From the NCBI RefSeq assembly GCF_020520425.1, contig NC_079487.1:129540385-129604384 (forward strand): a stretch of DNA of 64,000 bases, given 5' to 3'. This document shows, piece after piece, positions 11,801 through 22,045 of this stretch. The notes beneath the pieces are model-generated. The model saw only the letters and a list, made by a program, of their open reading frames with translations, was not told the DNA's origin and did not search any database. Position 1 is the stretch's first letter. Each line of letters starts with the position of its first letter. Origin of the DNA: Spinacia oleracea. Its lineage: Eukaryota > Streptophyta > Magnoliopsida > Caryophyllales > Amaranthaceae. A program made the position numbers and the translations under genes.

Positions 11801-13834
11801 TGGAAGGATGCAACAGAACAATACCAGACCCAAGCCTGTAATGCAAGCTAGGAAGGAATAAAACTGAACAGGTCTGGCAACCTAAGGAGACACAACCTGT
11901 GAAAGAAACTGTTCCTATTCACAAGGAGGGGCCTAAACAACCTATTGTGTGTACAACAAATACTGAGGTGAATACAATAGAGAAAACAACCCAAGGGGAG
12001 GATGATGGCTGGAGAGTGGTCTCTAGAAGGAAAAGGGATCCTAGAACACCTATTTCTATGAATCTGGGGTTTACTCAGGTCACTGATGATCAGACTCGCT
12101 TTTCCTTTGATGGAGGTGGGGGTAAGGAAGGTACTTCTCACTCTATACTATGGCAGCAGCCAGGAACAAAGGAACAATAGCATGCCTTTGGCATGCTAGG
12201 AACAAAGGGCTGCGTAGCAGCGTAGCATCATAGTCCCCATGCAGTATTGCATGGGGGGGACAAGGCCATCATCATAGCCCCCTTGCAGTATTGCATGGGG
12301 GGGACAAGGCTACAAGGCTACATAGCAGCCCTTAGAGAGACAAGGACTAACACGAGCGTTGCCTTATGCCGCTCGCGTCACTCCTCTCCATTGTGATTAC
12401 TATTCATTTAGTAAGCCCACCGACCACTCCCGCTCCCTTTTTGGAGTACGCGGTCGGGTCGGCGGGTTGCTAATTAGAAAAGTACGAGAAATAAAACGAG
12501 CGTAGCTTTATGCCGCTGCGGAAAAAAACTAAAAGGTGAACAATTTTGAGGGTGAACTCGGTTTTTAATAATATTTTTATTTATTTAACGTAATTACTGT
12601 TTGTAATTAAATTAAGGTATTGCATTGTTTTTTATTTTATTATATGAGACAAATTACAGAATTTCGAAATAGTTTATTGAAGGGTGGGGTCCGTACATGA
12701 AGGTGACACACCATCTAAAAGTTCCTGGATCCGCCACTGGGACACCATACTGGAGGAATTCTTCACCGAATTTAAATATCTGAAACTACATTTTCCTTGG
12801 TTAAAAAAAAATATTCTACTGGATAAACTGCAAATTGAGGATAGAATTGATCTGTAGTGTTACACACTGAGACAGCTCACAGATTATCAAGAAGCCAGCA
12901 AAGGAACAGAGACTGAAGCGAACAAATGCTCAAAATTACATCATCTACCAATCTCTCTTCTGTGTACAACATGACATGCAGACGTATAGACTTTTTACTG
13001 CTTCACATGGTATCTTTGGCAAAATAATGCCCCAACCCCCACCCCATTTCACCCCTAAATAAGGGAAGCTGGTAAAGTAAACTTGGCTGCCAAGAATAGA
13101 AATCACACAATAGAAAAAGGCAGTAATGTAATTTTTACAAACAATTACCTCAATATGTTCCACCCCATCTTCGTCATTCCATACCCTATGTGGTATCCTT
13201 TGGCGAGCAGCACGATTTCTGCTCTCCTGGCCATATCCTTTAATAGGTGATCCAATTCTCACTCTGACCTAAAACAGACAATTATAACTTATTTCAGCAT
13301 ATCTTAGAAAGTTTAAGTACCTCTAGAACTTGACATTAAAATTTAAGATAAGCAGTTATCATAATCATTGTAAGGCTGAGACAAGTAAATGAAATGATTT
13401 AAAAAAATTATGATAAAAAACTCAATTGGTGCATATGAATGAATGTTAATTAAGATGGCCACGAAGAGTCAAGAAATCAACCAACACATCAACCAAAACG
13501 CTTGGACATTACTGTGGTCACTAGTTGGATTGTGATTCTATCCTAAATCTACCGAAAACAGAGGAAAATTTTAACCTTATTTACTAATGTAAATAACCTC
13601 TTCACTAAGGCGATGTTCTTAATCTGTAAATTGGAGCTTCGGAACAGAGAATAACACACCAATTAGTTAATACAATGCCAAGATATTTTCAGGCATCTCT
13701 TGGAGAGCTCGTATTAACTATCCAGACACAAAGAAACACAAAACCTTTTTTGGAACAATTTATTAATGATTGGAGAGGCTGTACATCCATCATCTCTATA
13801 TTTTACTTTAAACCTCTTTATTATTTGTACCCTT

Positions 13835-13865
<31 letters not shown>

Positions 13866-16800
13866 GGGGGGACGATGATTGCAAACAAATAAAAACTAAT
13901 CTGCAACGGAAGGTACATGCATACAGCATACTAGAACAATAATGAGTAAAGTAATCTCTAACCTGACCGTCATTTTTAATCTTATCTAATGCCTTGCTAA
14001 ATATTTTGTACCTGTAACAGATCATAGGTCCGTCAAATATAAGACCATAAAATGACTGAAAATAGATATACTGAACTCAAAGTAGCGGGAATGTAAGAGC
14101 ACTTACTCTTTGGGTTCAAATATCAGCTCTTTAAAAACACCATATGCCGCAGCAGCTGCTATACCAAGGCCAGCTAAAATCACGATACTGTAGGATGCAC
14201 CCTCTGTAAATGTGACAGGTTTTGGCGGGATGTGATATGTAGGGGAATCAAAAGGATCTTCCACTGTGGATATATCTTTCTTCCCCTGTTGATAAAGGGA
14301 AAAAAAACGAGCCATGTTTAGAAATTTACGGGCGAAAAACTTTAAAACAGTATCAGACAGTGGGCATTGTGGGGGATTTTTATCAAAAAGGTTAAAAGGA
14401 CAAAGGAAATATCATGACACAATCAACTGTTGAACGGTTGAACCTGTGTATACATATATAACACCTGGTATTTGGCAGATATTCAACCATCAATTTGCAT
14501 AGAGGATTAAAAATACAGAGGAATAACTAATACGTACTTCGTAGTCAGTCTCAAGAAATAATTAGGCAGTTAAGCACAACTCTTTTCTCGGAGTCAACAT
14601 TGCAATTCTGCAACTGACAAAAGTGACATCAGGTTCGAAACAACCTAGTTAATGACCACTGAACTCTTGCATGCCTTTAGGCTTTGGTCAGACTTACATT
14701 TGAATGTTCTTGATTACCAAAGCAAACCAATAGAATCTCAACATTAGTCATTAGCAACTTCTCAATTCATTTTCAAGCCCCACACGGCCACGCTCAACAG
14801 TTATAATTAGTCATTAGTTATAATTGTGCAAAATAATCAAGCAACAGAACATTCAACAGTACAAAGAAAAACAAGTTGTCAATCCCTAAGATCAAGGATA
14901 ATAAAAGAAACAAGATATTGATACCCACCTCTGTTTGTTTCTGCCGAGGTTGCTCTGATGCAGATGCAAATGATCTGTAGAAGGATTGAGTTGCTTGAAA
15001 CATTCTGCGGTTTTCACTTAACTGGTTGGTGAATCTAGAGTTCAATGAAGCCAATGAGTATGCCTGACCTAACATGAGATTTCAACGTAGAATTTCAGAC
15101 AACGAATAACAACATTTTATCTCAATCCCAAGATCAGATTCACAATATAACTTAAATCATGCATCATAGCTTATTTTGGAACTCTCACTATGACAATCAC
15201 ACAATATTTCAGAGCGTGAAGGTAGCAGAATGTGAAGAAAAACATCATGTGCTTCAACACAAAATGTTATATCATAAAAAAAAATCTGTATACAACAAAA
15301 AAAATAGAAAAAATAAAAGGATCTGATAGCTCATATCTAAAAGAGATGCTGATTTATTGAAGTACAAATATGCTTCAGAATGTGCATTAAAATATATGGA
15401 GCATGAACTCTCCCTAAGATGCGCATATTGCCAACTCCTAAGAAAACAAAAAAAGAGTTGTTCTTACTGATGCATACACGAACATGTCCATCCTTCTTGG
15501 GCATGAGAAAGGAAACAGATAGTTGGAAAAAATCAACATGACTAGAATATCCACCTGATCAAAACTGCAATGTAAAATTCCGCATTGATATCTCATGGTT
15601 TTAACAATGTCTAGAGCTTGCCACTTAATCATAAATTTATTAGAATTCTGTACCTTTTACTTTTGTGTAGGCTCTCTTTTTTTCAAACCATTACGATAAA
15701 ATCGGCGAGAATAAAATAGAGGGTCAATAGCAATTGAAGTTCGCAAATTAAGCTGAGAAAGATAGGAAGTAGGAAAGTGGGAAAACTAAACTAAGACAGC
15801 AGGAGAATTAAGGAAATAAAATCTGCAACATCATTTGTAAATGTTAAATATTGATCACAAAAGTAAAGCCAAATTCCAACAAATAAATCAAACATGGAGT
15901 TTACAGCAAGATATCCTATGCACAATTTAGTATAGACATGATAAGTTTCAGTGATAACAAAAACATGTCTTTAAGTTGAATAGCAATAATAAGATTGCAT
16001 TAACTACCATAGATGTAAATAGAAAAAAAAATAGAAAACATCATATTCTACTTTTTCTAAGAACATGAAGATAAAAGAGCTTACACTCTTAGGCTCCGTT
16101 TGGTAGGGTGTAAAACATTTTCATGAAAAACGAGTTTTCCCTTTTCAATCATTCTACGTTATTTGGTTTGGCAAGGAAAATAATTTTCCATAACTCCTCA
16201 AAGGTGGAAAAACTTTTTCCATTTGAAAGGGAGGGAAAACCACTTTTCCATCTTTCCTCCTTACCTCCCTATCACTTCTTCCCCCAAATCTTCACCATCT
16301 TCTCCCATTTTCTTTTAAGGAACCAAACAAAGGAAAAGTAGTTTGGAATTGTATTTTCCCTTGAAAAATGTTTCTTTGGAAAATCATTTTGCACTGAAAA
16401 CGTTTTACACCAAACCAAACAGAGCCTTACAGTTTATGAAACAATAACATACAGATAAATACATCTAAGCTACCCAAAATGTAATCCATATAGTCACAAA
16501 CCTTTCATTTTAATTGCAGTATCATCACTCATTGCAGAACCAAACCCAAAGTACCTATCACAAGAAAAAATGTTAGATGTCTTCAAACTTCCCCACAATG
16601 TAGCCTCAAATACACTCGTAAAAATTTATGACAATGGTTCAAAATTTCTAGTGCTTCACTCCACGGTCTATATTCTAACATAAGCTTTGTAAGCACTAAA
16701 ATAGTTTTACTTGCTATAAGAAAAAGACCGAGAAAAGGGCTTCATTGAAAAGATATGACAAACCCTCACTCCATAGTGCAAACCTAATATCCCCCAACAC

Positions 16801-17763
16801 ACACCCAATTACCCAAGCAAAATAAAACCAAATCACGATCCTATAAACAAAATCAAGAGAGAGGCTAGTTGTAGACACAATTGGTTCTTCCAAACGCAGG
16901 TTAGATAAGTGAATGAACTCTATGAAGTTTTGGCCAGCTATAAGTCGACACATAAAGTATGGAAGGACCCCTGGATGGCTGGTAAGAAAAGGCACCTCCT
17001 TACCTTAATATCTATTCTTTACTCAAACCTCAAATCACATTGATAAATTCCTTTCAACAACTTTTACCTCTTCTTTTTTCCAACTTCAGCAAATCTATTA
17101 GTTGATACTTGTTTATGGAGTCCCAAAACTCTTCTAAGTGCAAGTACACAAGATACAAAATAAATCTTGCCAATCACATTATCCTGTGTAAATGACTACG
17201 CTCAATAGGTGAGCTGCCAATATTCACTTCATGACCTTCTAATTGATCATTGACTAAATGCCGCCGCCTATAGTATGTGAACATGCTTGTTGTCGATTGC
17301 TCTATAGATGTTAACGACTATAGCCCATTAACAAGACCAGCAAAGCTCACCAGTCCAATTAGGACATTAGTTTCAAAATTAGATACCTAAAATTGAAGTT
17401 CATAGTTCAATTTACACATTACAAAAAAAGGTTTCCATTCAACAGGAAAGAAAGATATCAGCTAGATGATCACGCCAAAGATTAAAATCAATCTTGAGGT
17501 TAAAACCCTAACAATTTCTCCGCACAAATCAGTTCCCAATTCAAACCCAATCCATAAATAGTCCACAAAAATCACCATTAAAAGAAATCAATCAAAAAAA
17601 AAAACACCACATACCTCCGTGGCTGAGTTGTGCGCCGGAGTGGCGGAGAGTGGCGAATTGGGGATGACGGAGACGAAGAGAAGAGGCGCTTGAAGGAGGA
17701 GATAGAGAGAGAATCGGTGGGTCGTTGGAGTGAAGAATGATACCTTGTTAGCCTTGACGCCAT
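8875..17763 (-). CDS. TIM21: TIM21, mitochondrial inner-membrane import translocase subunit
   Basis: Seven exons join in phase: 17763-17615, 16554-16502, 15068-14929, 14285-14107, 14011-13963, 13268-13149, 9033-8875 (849 bases, 282 residues plus TGA). All introns are GT-AG. Residues 1 to about 55 are Arg/Ser-rich with few acids, a mitochondrial presequence. One membrane span lies at about 145-164 ([17 protein letters not shown]), followed by the conserved TIM21 intermembrane-space domain ([13 protein letters not shown] at 191-203, [13 protein letters not shown] at 232-244). TIM21 docks the TIM23 complex to the outer-membrane TOM complex and to respiratory complexes; this role comes from the family. 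The last intron (9034-13148) is enlarged by a hAT-like element. A CT-rich 5' flank lies just above the start. Termini and domain order are those of a whole gene. Confidence 0.93.
9525..9721. mobile_element. Stowaway-like MITE in TIM21 intron 6
   Basis: Starts CTCCCTCTGTTTCTAAATAA and ends CACTTATTCAGAAATAGAGG, an inverted match over about 20 bases. Non-coding and about 200 bp. Confidence 0.65.
10411..10693. mobile_element. Stowaway-like MITE, family A copy 2
   Basis: Starts CTCCCTCCGTATTTATTTAA, ends AAATAAATACGGAGGGAG, flanked by TA on both sides. Here the left terminal segment is the one present twice (10414-10449 and 10454-10484). It is nested in the hAT-like element. Confidence 0.82.
11580..12180 (+). 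pseudogene. LINE ORF1 (DUF4283/zinc-knuckle type) remnant
   Basis: The plus strand encodes a stretch resembling the DUF4283 and CCHC-knuckle part of plant LINE ORF1 proteins: [18 protein letters not shown], then [19 protein letters not shown] (C-x2-C-x4-H-x-C pattern). After a stop near 11859 the coding sense resumes in another frame ([11 protein letters not shown] near 12005), so there is at least one frameshift. No endonuclease or reverse transcriptase follows. It is a 5' fragment carried inside the hAT-like element. Confidence 0.6.
12178..12300. repeat. cluster of short perfect hairpins
   Basis: TAGCATGCC-TTT-GGCATGCTA at 12178-12198, then CCCCATGCA-GTAT-TGCATGGGG near 12236, then a near copy (GCAGTATTGCATGGGGGGG) about 50 bases on. 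The last two units form a direct repeat with the ACAAGGC spacer. Confidence 0.7.
13832..13871. repeat. (GT)n followed by a 23-base G run
   Basis: A GT repeat leads into an unbroken run of 23 G at 13849-13871, inside TIM21 intron 5, about 90 bases downstream (in gene sense) of exon 5. The tract can form G-quadruplexes and is prone to length error. Confidence 0.9.
16092..16426. mobile_element. Tourist-like MITE (PIF/Harbinger type) in TIM21 intron 2
   Basis: Starts GGCTCCGTTTGGTAGGGTGT and ends with the inverted counterpart ..CCAAACCAAACAGAGCC. The terminal repeats extend about 33 bases (GTGTAAAAC.TTTTC). It is flanked by TTA at 16089-16091 and 16427-16429, the 3 bp duplication of PIF/Harbinger elements. 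Confidence 0.8.
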
Positions 17764-18089
17764 TGTTATGGCTTTGATCCTTGAAGTGAGAGAGAGAGAC
17801 AGAGAGAAAATCGGGGGAGTGAAAAATGAAGATGAATGAGGGTTTTTGGAGGGGTTTACTTGTTTACTCCGTAGCTGTTTGCCTGTTTCTTCAGAAATAG
17901 TGACACAGGGCTCGTTTGGTTAGAATTTAGAAAGTACTCTCTTCGTCCATTTTTCCTCCATTTGACTTTCACGATCATTAAAGCACGAAATAAAATGCAA
18001 ACATCTCTAATCTACATGCATAAATAATTTAAAATTGATATTCTATAAATATATTATAGGTGGATGAGAATAAAAAGTTTGACAAAATA

Positions 18090-18615
18090 ATATTGAAAAT
18101 TTTATGTTTTAAAACCTTAAAACAAATCCAAATTTGTGTTTTACCATTTAAAATTCTCAAACTTTTATTATAATACCTAAAAAAATAAATAAAAATTCAT
18201 TTTATTACCTTTTAACGGCAAAGTTAACGACACCGTTCGTGGAGCCCACAAATAAAGCTTCTCCCAATTCTTTAACCGAATTATGTGATTATCTTTTTTA
18301 CTCCTCCATCTCATTCAAATTTTTACCTTCTTATTTACTATTCTTAAATTCTCGCCACCCATTTTTGCATTTCAAATCTCAAATTTAATCAAATTACAAA
18401 CTTATACTAATACAACATGCTTAAAACATTGTGAAAATTTATAAGGGATGTGCTATTCTAGACGTTGAAGTAGGTTTAATAACGATTCCGTTAACTTTGC
18501 TATTAAGAGGTGGTAAAAAGAATGTTTATATTTTTTTTAGGTGGTAAAATTAAAGTTTGAGACTTTTAGGTGGTAAAACACAATTTTGAAGGTGTTAAAT
18601 CACAAAAAATCCAAA
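18090..18615. mobile_element. long inverted-repeat (foldback/MULE-like) element
   Basis: About 130 bases at the left (TTTGTGTTTTACCATTT, then CTCAAACTTTTATTATAATA, then GGCAAAGTTAACG) recur inverted at the right (GTTAACTTTGC, GGTGGTAAAATTAAAGTTTG, GGTGGTAAAACACAATTTTG). The interior is short and non-coding. I could not define a target duplication. The following stretch to 19228 holds no gene. Confidence 0.5.
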
Positions 18616-19228
18616 AACATTAAATGGTGCAAACAGGGGTGTAAGTGGATTGAGAAAATTTCAAAGTCCAATCAAGTCTAGTCCAAACTTGTTGGACTAT
18701 TTGAAATTTTTTAGATTGGACTCGGACTCAAATTACCAAGTCCAATTATTGTAGGACTAGACTTGTATTCAGCCTTTTTGAGTCCAAAAATCTAATTAAG
18801 TCCAAAGTTTTAAGATTTTATTTATAAATAAACATATGTAATATAAAAATTATTGTGAAATATGTGATTTTTGGACCTTTATTTACTATGCGCAACAAAA
18901 AAAATCATATATTACGCTCCATATAAAACCCATAACCCAAAAATATTATATAAACTTCTTTCTCTCGTCGATTGTGATGGTTGATTGTTAAGCTTTAATA
19001 TTTTTTTATTTTTTTTTAAAGAACTGAAACCTTTTTGGCTAAGTATTTAGATGTGTAAGATACATTGTTATTTGCACTTATATCTATTGGTTAATGGTTA
19101 TTTTTTTCCCTTTATGGAAGAGTGACTTGTAGTTATAGGTGTTAAAATATTTTAAACCCAATATTTAGTACTCTTATATTTTATTTTATGTGTCAAAAAG
19201 TGAGGCAGTAACAATGTTATTTGCATTT

Positions 19229-19390
19229 TATTTATTATTTATTATTTACTATTTATTATTTATTATTTATTATTTATTATTTATTATTTATTATTTATTA
19301 TTTATTATTTATTATTTATTATTTATTATTTATTATTTATTATTTATTATTTATTATTTATTATTTATTATTTATTATTTATTATTTATT
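19229..19390. repeat. heptanucleotide (TATTTAT)n microsatellite
   Basis: About 23 nearly perfect 7 bp units. Because 7 is not a multiple of 3, all frames stay open and give an artificial Leu/Ile/Tyr repeat, which is not a gene. Confidence 0.95.
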
Positions 19391-19396
19391 ACTTAC

Positions 19397-19484
19397 TTCA
19401 TTCAGTTCAGTTCAGTTCAGCTCCATTAAGTTCAATTCAGTTCAGTTCAGTTCAGTTCAGTGCAGTTCAGTCCAGCTCAGCCAA
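19397..19484. repeat. degenerate (TTCAG)n pentamer array
   Basis: Units of TTCAG, CTCAG, TGCAG and TCCAG directly follow the heptamer array. Non-coding. Confidence 0.85.
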
Positions 19485-19573
19485 ATAAAGTCCAAAAGAA
19501 CATGGCCTTAGTGTTAAATGATATCACAATAATTTAGTTATAAAGTCGAGTATTTCCAATAGGATATCATATT

Positions 19574-20830
19574 TAGCTCTTAATTGGGTACCCGAAATTA
19601 TTAGTTAAGTTCATGAATATTAATGTTAGCGTTATTGATTATCCGATAATATTATCGGTCCGAGTACCAAACCTATGGTCACCCCACCAACTACCTTCAA
19701 TTCCATCAACGTCCTTAAATTACTATTCAATCTTTGTGGATCATTCCATCAACTACCTTCAATTCCATCAACGTCCTTAAATTACTATTCAAGTTGCTCT
19801 TAATTGGGTACCGGATCTTATTAGTTAGGTTCATGGATATCAATGTTAGCGGTATTGGTTATCTGATAATAATATATTATCAGTCCAGCTAGGTACCCCA
19901 CCCATGGTCACCCTACCAACTACCTTCAATTCCATCAACGTCTTTAAATTACTATTCAGTCTTTGTGGATCATTCCATCAACGTCCTTAAATTACTATTC
20001 AAGTTGCTCTTAATTGGGTACCGGAACTTATTAGTTAGGTTCATGGATATCAATGTTAGCGGTATTGGTTATCTGATAATAATATATTATCAGTCCAGCT
20101 AGGTACCCCACCCATGGTCACCCCAACTACCTTCAATTCCATCAACGTCCTTAAATTACTATTCAGTCTTTGTGGATCATTCCATCAACGTCCTTAAATT
20201 ACTATTCAGGTTGCTCTTAATTGGGTACCGGAACTTATTAGTTAGGTTCATGAATATCAATGTTAGCGGTATTGGTTATCCGATAATAATATATTATCAG
20301 TCCAGCTAGGTATACCCCACCCATGGTCACCCTACCAACTTTTTAATCTCATCAACGTCCTTAAATTACTATTCAATCTTTGTGGATCATTCCATCAACT
20401 ACCTTCAATTCCATCAACGTCCTTAAATTACTATTCAAGTTGCTCTTAATTGGGTACCGGAACTTATTAGTTAGGTTCATGAAATCAATGTTAGCGTTAT
20501 TGGTTATCGATAATATATTATGGACCAGGTAGGTACCCCACCCATATCATAGTCACCCTACCAACTATCTTCAATACCATCAACTTGCTTACTATTCAAT
20601 CTTTGTGGATCATTCCATCAACTACCTTCAATTCCATCAACGTCCTTAAATTACCATTCAAGTTGCTCTTAATTGGATACCGGAACTTATTAGTTAGGTT
20701 CATGAATATCAACGTTAGCGTTACTGGTTATCGGTAATATATTATGGACCAGGTAGGTACCCCACCCATGGTCACCCTACCAACTATCTTCAATTCCATC
20801 AATTCTTTACTATTCAATATTTGCATGTGG
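19574..20830. repeat. tandem array of about six 207-229 bp units
   Basis: The landmark TTGCTCTTAATTGGGTACC starts at about 19574, 19794, 20004, 20211, 20440 and 20662. Each unit also holds CCATCAACGTCCTTAAATTA, GTTAGGTTCATGAATATCAA and ACCCCACCCATGGTCACC. Units vary by internal loss of short subrepeats. Non-coding and satellite-like, but only locally seen. Confidence 0.85.
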
Positions 20831-20901
20831 ATCATTGCCCATGATGGCAAACCAAAGTAGGTAATTGGAAATAATACACCAAAACAATATATGACCAATC
20901 A

Positions 20902-21308
20902 TCTATACCTAGTCTATACCTATTATTTAAAAAGGAACACCATAGATTATTAGAAGCCATGTGGCATCTCATTATTAGAAGCCATGTGTCATCTCTCTTT
21001 TCATCCATCATTTTGTTTTTTTTTTCTTTATTGTTTCTATGATTTACAACTTCTAATGCCTCTTCCACTCCATTTTCCTTATTCAATATCAAGTTATTAA
21101 TAGTCTAATATACTCATTAGTCTCTTCCACTCCGCCCCTTTAACATCCAATTCAACATATAATTTTTATATTTTTCCAACCTTTAAATTACACCTCTATT
21201 TAATTCATATATTACCAAAAATCACAAGCACTCACTAATTAAAACTTCAAAAGTCATCTGAACAACCACTATACAACCGTCCGTTCTATGAACGGGCTCA
21301 AAACCTAG
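20902..21308 (+). mobile_element. small non-autonomous Helitron
   Basis: The 5' end reads TCTATACC.. after an A, then a TATTATTTAAAAAGGAACACC-like start seen in plant Helitrons. The 3' end has a hairpin CCGTTC-TAT-GAACGG followed by GCTCAAAACCTAG and a T, which fits the CTRR end and A/T insertion site. No Rep/helicase is present. It ends about 140 bases upstream of the WSD start codon. Confidence 0.6.
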
Positions 21309-21447
21309 TTTTCTTTTAATAAAGGATAACAGCTTTAATGCCTAAATCGGTTAGAAGTTCCAAGTGGAATTCAGTACCCTGTATACATAACAATTTAGCG
21401 ACATCACAAATATAATAGATCGAGTTGATAATAATAATTAAACACCT

Positions 21448-21988
21448 ATGGGTGATCATCAGGTTGAGATTACGTATGATAATGAGGCCCAAAAATCACC
21501 CGTGGGGCAAGTATTCTCCAGACTCCACAGCCCGAATTCGGAGGCGGTAATCCACTGCACCATGGGTTTAAGGGATCCGATTGATGTGGAAAGCCTTAAG
21601 AAAGCTATCTCAAAGTCTATAATGATGAAACACCCAAGATTCTGCAGTATCTGGGTAAGAGATAATCGTGGTAGTAGAGAACACTGGAAAAGAACTCATG
21701 TCAACATTGATGATCACATCATTGTTCATCAACATGAAGATGAAATAACCACGATCGAAGACGAAGACGAAGACAATAAAGAAGCAGCAATCAATTCATT
21801 CTTAGCTGAAATATCGGTGTCAACACCATTGAAAGAAAACAGGCCATTATGGGAAATACATGTATTGATTGAATTGAATTGTGTGGTTTTAAGGGTTCAT
21901 CATTCTGTAGGTGATGCCGTTTCCTTGATGTCTATGCTTTCTGCTTGTTTTGGTAAAAAAGAAACCGGTATCAGCGGAGTTGTCGTTG

Positions 21989-22045
<57 letters not shown>

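Larger units (their letters stand above)
10325..12739. mobile_element. hAT-like (Tip100-type ends) non-autonomous element in TIM21 intron 6
   Basis: Begins CAGTGGCGGAGCCA and ends in the inverted complement TGGATCCGCCACTG. Ends of this kind are typical of plant hAT-Tip100 elements. A shared TGACACACCAT motif lies just inside both ends. I could not find a matching 8 bp duplication, so the class is uncertain. The interior holds a Stowaway MITE (10411-10693), a LINE ORF1 remnant (11580-12180) and three hairpins (12178-12300), but no transposase. Confidence 0.5.

Noticed and set aside
12945-13262. 105-residue minus-strand frame as a separate gene
   Set aside because: It is TIM21 exon 6 (13268-13149) plus intron read-through.
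13714-14025. Minus-strand open frame joining TIM21 exon 5 to downstream sequence
   Set aside because: Only 14011-13963 is exon; the rest is intron read through, including the G run.
17934-17965. Possible MITE end (CTCTCTTCGTCCATTTTTCC) upstream of TIM21
   Set aside because: No partner end was found nearby; too short to call.
19190-19511. Two open frames of about 80-96 residues with Leu/Ile/Tyr repeats
   Set aside because: They are frame shadows of the TATTTAT heptamer array, which is open in all frames.
19574-20830. CRISPR array or rDNA spacer
   Set aside because: Units are whole tandem repeats of about 215 bp with no spacers and no rRNA nearby.
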